Shown: positions 17,867 to 26,750 of the stretch, piece after piece
Numbering within the stretch: position 1 is the first letter of the stretch
Layout: the number at the start of each line of letters is the position of its first letter
Assembly (NCBI RefSeq): GCF_007671725.1
Contig: NZ_VCNM01000002.1
Coordinates: forward strand, 434,001 to 498,000
Reading direction: 5' to 3'
DNA: 64,000 nt
DNA from: Halorubrum depositum
GTDB taxonomy: Archaea; Halobacteriota; Halobacteria; Halobacteriales; Haloferacaceae
The notes under the pieces: generated by a model
Told to the model about the DNA's origin: nothing
The model's database searches: none
The model's input: the letters and a program-made list of their open reading frames with translations, nothing else
Position numbers and translations under genes: made by a program

Positions 17867-19615
17867 GTGATCGGGCTGAGTCCGCTCTCCGTCGCGCTGC
17901 TCGCCGCGGTCGTGACCGGCACGTCGGCGGCGATCCTCGCGTGGCGGGAGCGGCCGGAGGCGGGCGCGACGTGGCTCGCGCTGCTGCTCGTCGGGCAGGT
18001 GTGGTGGACGACGTTCCTCGTCTTCGAGCTGGAGGCGTCGACGCTCGCCGCGAAGGCGCTGTGGTACGACGTGCAGTGGCTCGGCGTGGTGGTGGTCCCG
18101 GTGGGGTGGCTGCTGTTCGCGCTGGAGTACACGGGCCGCGACCGGTACGTGCGGCCAAGCGTCGCGGCGGCGGCCTGCGTCGCGCCGGCGATAACCGTCC
18201 TCGTGGTCGCGACGGGCGACCCGGCCGGACTCGTCGTCGCCGACCGCGAGGTCGCCGACACCGCCGTCGGCTCGTTCCTCCGCGTCGACCCCGGACCGTG
18301 GTACTACGTCATCGCCGGCTACACCTATCTGCTCGGGCTGATCGGGTCGGTCCCCATCCTCCAGCTCGTCCGCGACGACGCCCGCTCGTTCCGCGGACAG
18401 AGCGCGGCGCTGCTCATGGGGACGGCCGCGCCGTGGGTCAGCAGCCTCCTCCACATCACCGGAGCGATCCCGGTGCCCGGGCTCGACCCGACGCCGCTCG
18501 CGTTCGCCGTCTCCGGGGTCGCGTACCTCCTCGCGCTCTCGCGGTTCCGGCTGCTCACGCTCACGCCCGCGCCGCGCCGCCGGGCGCGGCAGCTCGTCTT
18601 CGAGCAGCTCCACGACCCCGTGTTCGTCGTCGGCACCGAGGGCCACGTGCTCGACCTGAACCGCAGCGCCGCCGACGTGTTCGAGGTCGACCGACGGACG
18701 GCGGTCGGCGAGGCGGCGGGCGCGGTCGTGCCCCGCTACGACGCGCTCGCGGGCGAGCGGGGCGACGTCGGGCCGCTCTCGATAGTGGGGCGAAACGGCC
18801 GCAGACCGTACGAAGTCACGGTGCGACGCGTGACCGACGACCACGGCCGGGCGGTCGGCCGCCTCGTCGTCTTCCACGACGTGGGCGAGTACCTCGGGCA
18901 GCAACAGCGGCTGAACGTGCTCAACAGGGTGTTCCGCCACGACGTCCGGACCGAGACGAACCTGATCCACGGCTACGCCGACCGGCTGACGGAGGACCCG
19001 AGCGACGAGCGGGCGCTGTCGGTCGTCAAGGAGAGCGCCTCGCGGATCCTCGGTCTCAGCGAACGGACCCGGACCGCGAGCGAGCTGTTCGACCCGGTCT
19101 CGGAGCCGGAGTCGCCGATACCGCTGTCCGAGGTCGTCGACGAGGCGGTCGCCGACCTCCGCGCGGAGTTCCCCGACGTTCGGGTGTCGATCGACGGCGA
19201 CGTGCCGGACGTGCGCGTGCCGGCGACCCTCCGCGTCGTCGCGGCGAACCTCTGTTCGAACGCGGTCGAGCACAACGACGCGGACGCGCCGTCCGTGTGG
19301 ATCGAGGCGACCGTCTCGAACGGCTGGGTCGAGCTCTCCGTCGCCGACGACGGCCCGGGGATCGACCCGGCGGAGTACCGGGTCCTGGCGCACGGCGCGG
19401 AGACGCCGCTGGAACACGGCAGCGGGATCGGCCTGTGGATCGTGAAGTGGGGGATCGACCAGGTCGGCGGGAGCGTCTCCTTCGCGGAGCGGGAGCCGCG
19501 CGGGACGGTCGTCACGGTCTCCGTCCCCGTCGGCGAGTCGGCTCCGGCCGACGGGAGAGAGACGGAGCGCGGCGAGACGCTCGCGTCCGCGGACTCCGCG
19601 GGTGCGGGTCGGTAG
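17867..19615 (+). CDS. Membrane sensor histidine kinase (7TM-PAS-HK)
   Basis: 582 aa. Residues about 1-225 form a seven-helix histidine-kinase N-terminal membrane domain (histidine kinase N-terminal 7TM type). A PAS domain follows (about 235-335, DPVFVVGTEGHVLDLNRSAADVF). Then comes a haloarchaeal H-box FRHDVRTETNLIHGY and an HATPase with N-box ANLCSNAVEHND and G-box VADDGPGIDP, GSGIGLWIV. GTG 17867 lies about 24 nt after TTTATATC (17839-17846), so it is probably leaderless. No cognate regulator is adjacent, as is common for haloarchaeal orphan kinases. Confidence 0.92.
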   Translation: MIGLSPLSVALLAAVVTGTSAAILAWRERPEAGATWLALLLVGQVWWTTFLVFELEASTLAAKALWYDVQWLGVVVVPVGWLLFALEYTGRDRYVRPSVAAAACVAPAITVLVVATGDPAGLVVADREVADTAVGSFLRVDPGPWYYVIAGYTYLLGLIGSVPILQLVRDDARSFRGQSAALLMGTAAPWVSSLLHITGAIPVPGLDPTPLAFAVSGVAYLLALSRFRLLTLTPAPRRRARQLVFEQLHDPVFVVGTEGHVLDLNRSAADVFEVDRRTAVGEAAGAVVPRYDALAGERGDVGPLSIVGRNGRRPYEVTVRRVTDDHGRAVGRLVVFHDVGEYLGQQQRLNVLNRVFRHDVRTETNLIHGYADRLTEDPSDERALSVVKESASRILGLSERTRTASELFDPVSEPESPIPLSEVVDEAVADLRAEFPDVRVSIDGDVPDVRVPATLRVVAANLCSNAVEHNDADAPSVWIEATVSNGWVELSVADDGPGIDPAEYRVLAHGAETPLEHGSGIGLWIVKWGIDQVGGSVSFAEREPRGTVVTVSVPVGESAPADGRETERGETLASADSAGAGR

Positions 19616-19686
19616 ACGAGGGCGACAGCCGCGGGCCGATAGGCGCGAGTCGGTGGGCACTAGTTCGAGCCGACCGACCGGTCGGT

Positions 19687-20118
19687 ATGGACGCCACCTA
19701 CCTCCCCTACGCGCTCCTCGCGATGGGCGCGTACGCGCTCGTCTCGCCGCTGATGCGGGTCGCGACCACGGGACCGGACGCGGTCCCGAGCGACGTCGCC
19801 GTCGTGATCTCCAACACCCTGCTCATCTGCATGGCCGTCGGCGTGCTCGCGTACACCGGTCAGGGGTTCGCGGTCCACCTCGGCTCGCCGAAGATCCTCC
19901 ACGTGCTCGCGGCCGGGGTGTTCCTCGGGATCGGCATCCTGGCGCTGTATCGCTCGCTCGCGTTAGGGCCGGTGAGCGTCGTGACGCCCATCTTCGCGAT
20001 GTTTCTCGTCTTCTCGTCGGTGATCGGCTTCCTCTTCCTCGGCGAGTCGTTCACGGCCCGCAAGGCGCTCGGGATCGTCCTCGCCGCGGCGTCGGTGTAC
20101 CTCGTCTCGGGCGCCTGA
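19687..20118 (+). CDS. Half-size EamA-type transporter
   Basis: 143 aa with four to five transmembrane helices, equal to one EamA repeat rather than the usual two (about 300 aa). VLAAGVFLGIGILALYRSLALGPVSVVTPIF and LGESFTARKALGIVLAAASVYLV are typical EamA signatures. It would act as a dimer, as small drug/metabolite transporters do. It starts 72 nt after the kinase stop codon on the same strand. Substrate unknown. Confidence 0.85.
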   Translation: MDATYLPYALLAMGAYALVSPLMRVATTGPDAVPSDVAVVISNTLLICMAVGVLAYTGQGFAVHLGSPKILHVLAAGVFLGIGILALYRSLALGPVSVVTPIFAMFLVFSSVIGFLFLGESFTARKALGIVLAAASVYLVSGA

Positions 20119-20217
20119 ACGCCGCCGCGTTCGCCTCCGCCGCAGTCGACCGATCCGGAAACTCCCGCCGCGTGACGAAATCCCTTTAGCGCCCACCGGG
20201 AAAGGGGCGTACCCGCA

Positions 20218-21720
20218 GTGGTCCGCCTCCCGAACCCCTTCCGCGCGCTCATCCTGTACATCGGCTTCGCCCTCGCGAGGGCGGGGCTGATCGACCGCCA
20301 CCGGGTGGTCCGGACGACGGACCTCGCGTGGCCGCGGATCGTCACGGGGATCGCCCGGATGTCGAAGAACGCCGTCGACGTCGCGATGGTCGGCGTCGCG
20401 GTCGGCACCAGCGCGGTCGCCGGCGTCGGCTTCGCCGGCCCGTACTGGGGGCTCTCGTTCGCGCTGGGCGGCGGCGTCGCCGGCGGTACCATCGCCTTGG
20501 TATCCCAGCGCTACGGCGCCGAGGCGTACGTCGAACTCGGCGACGCGGTGCGGTCGAGCGTGCTCTTGGCCGTCGCGATCACCGTTCCCGTCAGCGCGGC
20601 GTTCTGGCTGTACGCGCCGGCATTTATCGACGTCCTGAGTAGCAACGAGGCCGCGATCGCGCTGGGGGCCGACTACCTCCGGATCGTCGGCCTCGGCGTA
20701 CCGTTCGCCGCCCTCAACCTCGTCGGGAGCCGCGTGCTCGTCGGCTGCGACGACGCGTACACCGCGATGCAGGTCCGGGCCGGCGGCGCGGTCGCGAACG
20801 TCGTCCTCAGCGCGCTGTTCATCTTCGGCTTCGGCTGGGGGGTCGAGGGCGCCGCGGTCGGCACCGTCCTCTCGAACGTCCTCGCCGTCGCCGGCTTCAC
20901 CGTCGGGATCGTCCGCGGCAGCGCCCCGCTGATCGGCGAGTTCCCGGTCGCCGTCGACCCCTTCGGCTCCTACCTGAACCCGAAGATGCTCCGCGACCTC
21001 GTCGAGATCGGGCTCCCGGTCGGCGCGCGCAACCTCGTGTGGACGGCCGCGGAGTTCCCGATGTTAGCGATCCTCGACGTGTTCGGCGAGAACACGGTCG
21101 CCGCGTTCGTCATCGCCCGGCGCATCTGGGGGATCATGAACACGCCCGGCTGGGGGTTCGGCCTCGCCTCCTCCAGCCTTGTCGGGCAGGAACTGGGCGT
21201 CGAGGACCCCGGCGAGGCCGAGGCGTACGCCCGCGACATCATCCGCTTCTCCGTGGCGACGTACGTCGTCTCCGCCGCGCTGATCGCCGTCTTCGCGACC
21301 GACATCGTGACGCTGTTCGCGGAGAGCCCGCAGAGTCCGGAGGTCCCCATCGCCGTGAACCTCGTGTACGCCGCCTGCGTCGCCGTCGTGTTCCAGGGCG
21401 TCTCGGGCGGGGCGGCGGGGCCGCTCGACGCGGCCGGCGACACGAAGATCCCCTTCGCGAGCCAGTTCCTCGGGATGTTCTGCGTCTCGATCCCGCTCGC
21501 GTACGTCGGGGCCAACGACGCGACGCCCGCGATAGACGTGCCCCTGACCGGGCTCACGGTCCCGGAGGTCGCGCTCCCCGCGATCGGGCTGTGGGGCCTC
21601 TACCTGGCGTTCCTCGCGGAGACGACGATCCCCGCCGCGATCAACTACTGGCGGTTCCGCTCCGGGAAGTGGAAGGGGATAAGCGAGGCGTACCGGCCCG
21701 AGGCGTCCGCGGACGACTGA
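20218..21720 (+). CDS. MATE family efflux transporter
   Basis: 500 aa with twelve transmembrane helices in two six-helix halves. MATE signatures: MSKNAVDVAMVGVAVGTSAVAGVGFAGPY-like first helix, GGGVAGGTIALVSQRYGA, and the mirrored IARRIWGIMNTPGWGFGLASSSLVGQELG in the second half. It exports organic cations or drugs using Na+ or H+. The GTG start at 20218 gives the full first cytoplasmic helix; a TTTAGC element lies about 30 nt upstream. The gene is 99 nt downstream of the EamA gene. Confidence 0.92.
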   Translation: MVRLPNPFRALILYIGFALARAGLIDRHRVVRTTDLAWPRIVTGIARMSKNAVDVAMVGVAVGTSAVAGVGFAGPYWGLSFALGGGVAGGTIALVSQRYGAEAYVELGDAVRSSVLLAVAITVPVSAAFWLYAPAFIDVLSSNEAAIALGADYLRIVGLGVPFAALNLVGSRVLVGCDDAYTAMQVRAGGAVANVVLSALFIFGFGWGVEGAAVGTVLSNVLAVAGFTVGIVRGSAPLIGEFPVAVDPFGSYLNPKMLRDLVEIGLPVGARNLVWTAAEFPMLAILDVFGENTVAAFVIARRIWGIMNTPGWGFGLASSSLVGQELGVEDPGEAEAYARDIIRFSVATYVVSAALIAVFATDIVTLFAESPQSPEVPIAVNLVYAACVAVVFQGVSGGAAGPLDAAGDTKIPFASQFLGMFCVSIPLAYVGANDATPAIDVPLTGLTVPEVALPAIGLWGLYLAFLAETTIPAAINYWRFRSGKWKGISEAYRPEASADD

Positions 21721-21824
21721 GGGCCGTCACCGCCGCGGTCGGCCGACCGGGGCCGACCGGGGCCGACCGCGGCCCGACGATCGAAAGCGTCAGCGTTTAT
21801 GGCTCGCTCCGCCTTTCGGAACCA

Positions 21825-22832
21825 ATGAGCGTTCCCTGCGTCGCCGTCGAGCGCGAGCGCGGCGAGGCCGTCCGCGAGCGCCTCGCCGAGGCGGGCGTCC
21901 TCGACGGCGACCACGAGATCGCGGTCGATGGCGACGCGATCTACATCCCGGTCGTCGACCCCGACGCCGTCCCCGCCGACCTCGACGCGACGATCGTCGA
22001 GCGCGACGCCGCCGAGCGCGATCGCCCGCTGACTCCGGCCGAGATACTCGGGTACGAGCCCTCGCTGGAGCGGCTCGGCGACATCGTCATCGTCGACGAA
22101 GACGACGACGAGCGCGCCCGCGAGATCGCCGACGCGGTGATGGCCTCCGACGTGCCCTGCGAGACGGTGCTCAACCGCGCCTCCCCGATCGAGGGCGAGC
22201 TCCGCGTCCGTCGGTGGGACGTGTTGGCCGGGAACGGCACGGAGACGGTCCACCGCGAGTACGGCCACGAGTTCCTGCTCGACGTCGCCGAAGTGTACTT
22301 CTCGCCGCGGCTCGCCACCGAGCGCCACCGCGTGGTCGAGCAGGCGGAGTCGGGCGAGACCGCGATCGATATGTTCGCCGGCGTGGGCCCCTACGCGGTG
22401 CCGTTGGCGTCCCGCGGCGCCGACGTCGTCGCCTGCGACCTCAACGAGCGCGCCGTCGAGTACCTCCGCGAGAACGCGGCCCGCAACGGGGTCGCCGACC
22501 GCGTGACCGCGATCGCGGGGGACGTGCGCGACCTCGTCGGCGGCGCGGACGGAGCGATCGACTACGCCGACGCGGCCGACCGGCTCGTGATGAACCTCCC
22601 GCACTCCGCCGACGAGTTCCTCGACACCGCCGTCGCGCTGGCCGGCGATGACTGCGTGGTCCACTACTACGACATCCAACACGAGGACGACCCGTTCGGT
22701 CCCGGAACGCGGGCGATCCGCGAGGCGGCCGGCGACGACTACGACGTCGTCGTCGAGACCGAGCGCGTCGTCAGGTCGTACGCGCCCCACGAGTACAACG
22801 TCTGTCTCGACGTCAGGCTGACGCGAAACTGA
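21825..22832 (+). CDS. trm5: tRNA (guanine37-N1)-methyltransferase Trm5-type
   Basis: 335 aa. D1/D2 domains at the N-terminus precede a class I methyltransferase domain. EYGHEFLLDVAEVYFSPRLATER, DMFAGVGPYAVPLAS (SAM motif I), ACDLNERAVEYLRENAARNGV (motif II) and LVMNLPHSADEFLD (NLP catalytic motif) are Trm5 hallmarks. It methylates G37 of tRNAs reading CNN and similar codons to prevent frameshifting. ATG 21825 follows a CGTTTATGG element by about 25-30 nt. A tRNA-Thr gene follows about 630 nt downstream. Confidence 0.94.
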   Translation: MSVPCVAVERERGEAVRERLAEAGVLDGDHEIAVDGDAIYIPVVDPDAVPADLDATIVERDAAERDRPLTPAEILGYEPSLERLGDIVIVDEDDDERAREIADAVMASDVPCETVLNRASPIEGELRVRRWDVLAGNGTETVHREYGHEFLLDVAEVYFSPRLATERHRVVEQAESGETAIDMFAGVGPYAVPLASRGADVVACDLNERAVEYLRENAARNGVADRVTAIAGDVRDLVGGADGAIDYADAADRLVMNLPHSADEFLDTAVALAGDDCVVHYYDIQHEDDPFGPGTRAIREAAGDDYDVVVETERVVRSYAPHEYNVCLDVRLTRN

Positions 22833-23466
22833 GACTCGGCAGGACGTTCTCTCCCGGGACGCTCATGACGCCCGCGGCACCACGGCCCCGCGACCCCGTG
22901 GCTCGGCAGGTGGCGCTCCCGCCGGCAACCGCCGACGGGATCGAGTACGGATCGACAGCGCGACAGCCGTCCCGCCCGGGAACGAGCGGGCCGGGACGGC
23001 ACGGCCCGTCACATGACAAGAGACCACGGCCGGCGGAGCGTCGGGGCCAGAGGCGATTTCGCGCTTGGCACGTCGGAGACGTGGATCACACGGCGGCCGC
23101 GGTGGATCGCTGATAGTGGTGACCGCCACGTCGAGTCGCCGTGGGGGTGCGACCGACGGGACTACCGACGCCCGGCACGGGCTTCGACCGGACACGCACC
23201 GTCGAGGGGGTCGATCCCCGCTGTCGCGGTGCGACCACACTACGATGGAGATTCAAACAAGTATTTATGCCTTTTCCTTATATACTTGTGATTTACACCA
23301 GATAAACAGACGTGTCTAATAAGTAATCCTAGTATTTTGAAACGGACGGAGATTGTCTGATTTCGTCGCGTGATCCGCCGTTTTCGAGAGACGGCCGCGC
23401 GGTCGTGCCCCGCGCCGTCGTCGTTTCGGAACCCTTATTTTGCCGTTCGGGAATTGTTAGACGCGC
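22833..23466. other. Gene-free region of 634 bp with an AT-rich tail
   Basis: No convincing ORF. Open frames here are short and basic. From 22833 to about 23240 composition is ordinary. From about 23241 to 23365 it becomes clearly AT-rich, with TTATATACTT and CTAATAAGTAATCC. A CCCTTATTTTG element about 30 nt upstream of the tRNA gene (about 23430-23441) is a plausible tRNA promoter. The AT-rich patch itself is unexplained. Confidence 0.5.
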
Positions 23467-23539
23467 GCCGGGGTAGCTCAGCTGGCAGAGCGATTCCTTC
23501 GTAAGGAATAGGTCGGGGGTTCAAATCCCTCCTCCGGCT
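23467..23539 (+). tRNA. tRNA-Thr (anticodon CGU)
   Basis: 73 nt, full cloverleaf. The acceptor stem GCCGGGG pairs with CTCCGGC (one G-U) and the discriminator is U. The D arm is GCTCAGCTGGCAGAGC. The anticodon stem ATTCC/GGAAT encloses loop TTCGTAA with anticodon CGT (reads ACG). The T arm is GGGGG-TTCAAAT-CCCTC. CCA is not encoded and no intron is present. It ends before CTCTTTTGAC. Confidence 0.97.
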
Positions 23540-23585
23540 CTTTTGACGGAACAATACGGAATCGAAGAGCGGCGCGATCCCGCGA

Positions 23586-23789
23586 TCAGGTCCGCCGTTC
23601 GGTGATCCCCGCCACCGCGACGCCGGCGGCGACGAGCATGACGCCGATGAGCGCGTTCAACGCGAGTCCGATCGATTCGCCGGCGGCCGCGTTCGCGAGC
23701 CCGACGTACAGGAAGAACGCGGCGACCGCGGCGTGGAGGGCGAAGACACCGGTCGGCGCGTTCGCCCCGAGGGTGAAGCCGATCTCCAT
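23586..23789 (-). CDS. Small two-helix membrane protein, function unknown
   Basis: 67 aa from ATG 23789, with two hydrophobic helices (about 12-33 and 40-60) and a short charged end TERRT. The frame is open upstream to 23942, but that part is arginine-rich and looks non-coding. Third-position GC is high, as expected of coding DNA here. I do not recognise the family. It is convergent with the tRNA gene. Confidence 0.6.
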   Translation of the reverse strand: MEIGFTLGANAPTGVFALHAAVAAFFLYVGLANAAAGESIGLALNALIGVMLVAAGVAVAGITERRT

Positions 23790-24016
23790 GCCGATCGTAC
23801 GCCGGTTCCGGTGAAAAACGACCGGGTCCCGGAACGCTCGTTCCACCGTTCCGACTCGTCGCGGCGATCCGCGATCGGCCCGCAGACGGGGCGTCAACGC
23901 CGAACGCGCTCTCGTCTCGAATCTGATCGTTCGTCTACCCATTCGGAGACGGGATACCGTATTCTATAAAGAATAATAGGCCCGAGACTATGTTACTTGC
24001 CACCAAATCCCGTAAT

Positions 24017-24148
24017 ATGCGACCACAATCCGAGAGCGAGGGACAGGAACTGTACGAGTGTTTCGAATGCGGGGCGCGCACGGACTCCGGCGGCACGTGC
24101 GAGTGCGGCGGCGAGCTCAAACACCTCGGTCGGTCGCGGGATCTCTGA
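24017..24148 (+). CDS. Tiny rubrerythrin-like zinc-ribbon protein
   Basis: 43 aa. LYECFECGARTDS and GTCECGGELKHLGRSRDL give one CxxC (Cys15, Cys18) and one CxC (Cys28, Cys30), a four-Cys metal knuckle. Haloarchaea encode many such rubrerythrin-like domain small proteins. A TCTATAAAG box at about 23964-23972, itself within a 6-bp hairpin (23960-23975), suggests a leader of about 25 nt. Role unknown; such microproteins probably bind zinc and act as regulators or adaptors (inference). Confidence 0.8.
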   Translation: MRPQSESEGQELYECFECGARTDSGGTCECGGELKHLGRSRDL

Positions 24149-24205
24149 CCCGGGTCGAGCGCCGGTGACGGGTCGGTCTGCCCGCCGGAGCGACGGTCCG
24201 ACGCG

Positions 24206-25420
24206 TCACTCGTCGTCTTCGTCGGTGTCGCCGGCGGCGTCGCCCTCGCCGGCCGCGTCGTACTCGGGCAGGGAGAGCACGTTCTCGCGGCCGAGCCGGA
24301 ACCCGTCGAGGTCGCCCTCGTCGCGGAGGCCCGTCACGACCTGGCTCGTCTTGGCGGCGGTCCAGTCCAGCTCCTCGGCGACCCGCTTCTGTTTCATCCG
24401 GCCGCCGTTCGCCTCGACGAGACGGATCACCTGCTCCTCGTTGCTCAACAGGTCCTCGTCGACCGGCGGCGCCGTCCCGTCGGCGTCCTCCTCCGCGTCG
24501 CTCCCCGGCTCGCCATCCCCGGCGTCCGAGCCACTGGCCGCGGCGGTGGCGCCCGCGTCGATCGTTCCGTCGCCGTCCACCGCCCCTTCGGCCCCGCCGG
24601 CTGCGTCGGCTTCGGTCGCCTCCGCCGTCGTCCCGCCCGCGTCTAACGCTCTCCACGGGCGCCGTCGGTAACCGATCGCGGCGACGACCGCCGCCGCAAG
24701 TACCCCGAGCGCGACGAGCGGGAGCGGCCCAGCGGCGAGCCCCTCCGGCTCGACGGTCACGCGAGGCTCCCCCTCCGTGAAGTCGACCGGTCCCTCCCAG
24801 ACGACGGCGTCGTCGCGGGTCTCCGTCGGCGACGGGGACGCCTCGCCGAGCCGGTAGCCGTCGTCCCACGACACGATGAGCGACGTGCTCTCGTCGAGGA
24901 ACAGCGCGTCGATGGCGTCTCCCACGAGGAGGCGGTCGTCCTCGACCGCCGCGAAGTTGCTCCATTCGAACCGGTACGTCAGGACGCCGTACGACTGCGG
25001 GAGCTCGCGCCGCTCGGCGGTCACCGTGACGTTCGTGACGTTCATCTCGCGGCCCGTCGCGTTCTCGGCGGCGGTCGCCGTCGTGCGCATCCGATCGCCG
25101 AACCGAGTGATGTACGCGTCCGGGTTCGACTCCACGTCCGCGCGGAGCTCCTCGAAGGCCTGTCGCTCGTCGTCGCTCGCGAGACGGATCCGGTACTGGG
25201 TCTCCCAGACCGCGTCGCCGTCGGGCTCGAGATCGACCTCTATCAGGACGTCGTCCGGGCTGACGTCCATCTGGTCGAACCCCCCTGGCGGGAGGCCCGC
25301 ACCGCTCTGGGCGGCCCCGACAGACACGAGGCCGGCGCCGGCGGCGAGCACGACGACGAGAAGGAGCACCGTTCGCTGCACGGACGGACTGTTACGAGGC
25401 ACGGATAAATCGCTTCCCAT
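24206..25420 (-). CDS. Membrane-anchored winged-helix protein (DUF7345/DUF7343 type)
   Basis: 404 aa. N-terminal hydrophobic segment (about 18-37, ending SVGAAQS) acts as signal or anchor. An extracytoplasmic beta-rich domain runs about 45-215, with several NVT/NAT sequons, and a second transmembrane helix about 228-250 (PLPLVALGVLAAAVVAAIGY). After an acidic, Gly/Ala-rich linker comes a cytoplasmic MarR-like winged helix: SNEEQVIRLVEANGGRMKQ, VAEELDWTAAKTSQVV, LRDEGDLDGFRLGRE. The arrangement implies a one-component signalling protein that couples an outside signal to DNA binding. Usually paired with the protein encoded just upstream. Confidence 0.82.
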   Translation of the reverse strand: MGSDLSVPRNSPSVQRTVLLLVVVLAAGAGLVSVGAAQSGAGLPPGGFDQMDVSPDDVLIEVDLEPDGDAVWETQYRIRLASDDERQAFEELRADVESNPDAYITRFGDRMRTTATAAENATGREMNVTNVTVTAERRELPQSYGVLTYRFEWSNFAAVEDDRLLVGDAIDALFLDESTSLIVSWDDGYRLGEASPSPTETRDDAVVWEGPVDFTEGEPRVTVEPEGLAAGPLPLVALGVLAAAVVAAIGYRRRPWRALDAGGTTAEATEADAAGGAEGAVDGDGTIDAGATAAASGSDAGDGEPGSDAEEDADGTAPPVDEDLLSNEEQVIRLVEANGGRMKQKRVAEELDWTAAKTSQVVTGLRDEGDLDGFRLGRENVLSLPEYDAAGEGDAAGDTDEDDE

Positions 25421-25524
25421 CTCCGAAGCGAGGTCGGGAACGGATCGGGCGGCTCGGCGAGCGCCCGAAGCGACCGCTTCGGTCCGTCTCGGTCGCCTCG
25501 TATCGCGGTCGGAGCCGTGGCGAC

Positions 25525-26622
25525 CTATCCATCGACGCCGCCGACGATTTCCCGGACGAAGTCGACACCGCCCGTTAGCGGTCCGACGAGGCGATCCGCG
25601 ACGGCGTCGACCGCGCCCGCGGCGTTGGCGCCGGGGACGGAATCGCCACCGGCGCCGCGGTCGCCACCGGCACCTCGGTCGTCATCGGCGCCGGGCGGGG
25701 ACGGATCGTCGCGCGGAGGCGTCGCGTTCCCTCCGTCTGCACCGTCTGCACCGTCTGCACCGTCGCCTCTTCGACCGGCACCGTCGCTCGGGTTCGCCGA
25801 ACCGTCCATCGGGGTGCCGGCCGCGTTCGTCGAGCCGTCGGTCGCGTTCGTTCCGTTGCCGTCGTCGCCCGCCTCGCCGCCGCGGTCGGACGGTCCGTCA
25901 CCGGCCGGTCCGCCGCCGACTCCGGGAGCGTCGCCGCCCTCACCGGCTCCCGGGCCGGTTCCTGACCCCGGACCCGCGTCCGCCGGCGGCCCGCGTCGCT
26001 CGGACGCCAGCGGGCCGCCCACGTCGTTACCGGCGACGCCGCGGGCGATCGCCGCGACCTCCGGGCCGCTCGCCTCACCTGCCCGATCGCGGAGCTCGCC
26101 GAGGCGTTCCTCGTTCAGGCCGCGGTCCGCCCTGACCGACTCGGGCAGCCCGCGAGCGACGTCGGCGCTCCGGTTCGCCTCGCGTTTGACCGTCTCGGCC
26201 CGGGCGCCCGTCTCGGCCATCCGGGCGGCGAACTCGCCGCGAGTCAGCTCGCCGGCCTCGCGGCGCTCGCGGAGCTCCCGCTGGCGTCGTTCGATCTCGG
26301 CCAGCCGCTCCTCGGTGCGGTTCAACCGCTCCGCGACCAAGTCGGCGCGCTCCTCAGGGGTCTCCGTCCGATTGAGCCCGACCTCGAACGCCCGCGAATC
26401 GACCTCGCCGGCGATCTCGGCCCGCTGGACCCCGATCACCCCGGAGAGGCGCTCTCCGGGACTGATGTCGGTTCCGTTCGCCGTCTCGTTGCCCTCGCCC
26501 GTCTCGTTCGTCGCCGCCGGGTCGTCCTGCGCGACGGCCGTCCCGACGGGGCCGGCCGCGGCGATCCCGGCGACGCCGACCAGCACGACCACGGCGACGA
26601 GGAGCGCGGTTCCTCGGTTCAT
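25525..26622 (-). CDS. Secreted coiled-coil protein with Gly/Asp-rich C-terminus (DUF7096-like)
   Basis: 365 aa. An N-terminal Sec-type signal (about 5-32, ending AVAQD) precedes a Glu/Arg-rich helical region (about 60-190, repeated NRTEERLAEIERRQRELRE-like heptads). A long low-complexity Gly/Asp/Pro/Ala region (about 215-335) follows, with a short hydrophobic C-terminal segment. ATG 26622 follows a TTTATATA box (about 26645-26655 on this strand), indicating a leaderless start. It precedes the winged-helix membrane gene by 104 nt and is probably its functional partner. No enzymatic role is evident. Confidence 0.78.
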   Translation of the reverse strand: MNRGTALLVAVVVLVGVAGIAAAGPVGTAVAQDDPAATNETGEGNETANGTDISPGERLSGVIGVQRAEIAGEVDSRAFEVGLNRTETPEERADLVAERLNRTEERLAEIERRQRELRERREAGELTRGEFAARMAETGARAETVKREANRSADVARGLPESVRADRGLNEERLGELRDRAGEASGPEVAAIARGVAGNDVGGPLASERRGPPADAGPGSGTGPGAGEGGDAPGVGGGPAGDGPSDRGGEAGDDGNGTNATDGSTNAAGTPMDGSANPSDGAGRRGDGADGADGADGGNATPPRDDPSPPGADDDRGAGGDRGAGGDSVPGANAAGAVDAVADRLVGPLTGGVDFVREIVGGVDG

Positions 26623-26750
26623 CACCTGAGGGTACGCGACGTATCCGTATATAAACCGATCTCCGTTAAGTCGGATCAACCCGGATTAAACGCGGGACGG
26701 CGTCGGGAGGGCCGTGACCGGGGAGACCCCCGGCGCGATCGACGTCCGGC

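Noticed and set aside
22863..23319. Several 80-90 aa frames in the region before tRNA-Thr
   Set aside because: Basic, low-complexity, overlapping on both strands, no promoter or homology pattern.
23467..23539. tRNA-Thr as an attachment site for an integrated element
   Set aside because: No integrase gene and no direct repeat of the tRNA 3' end was seen on either side within the window.
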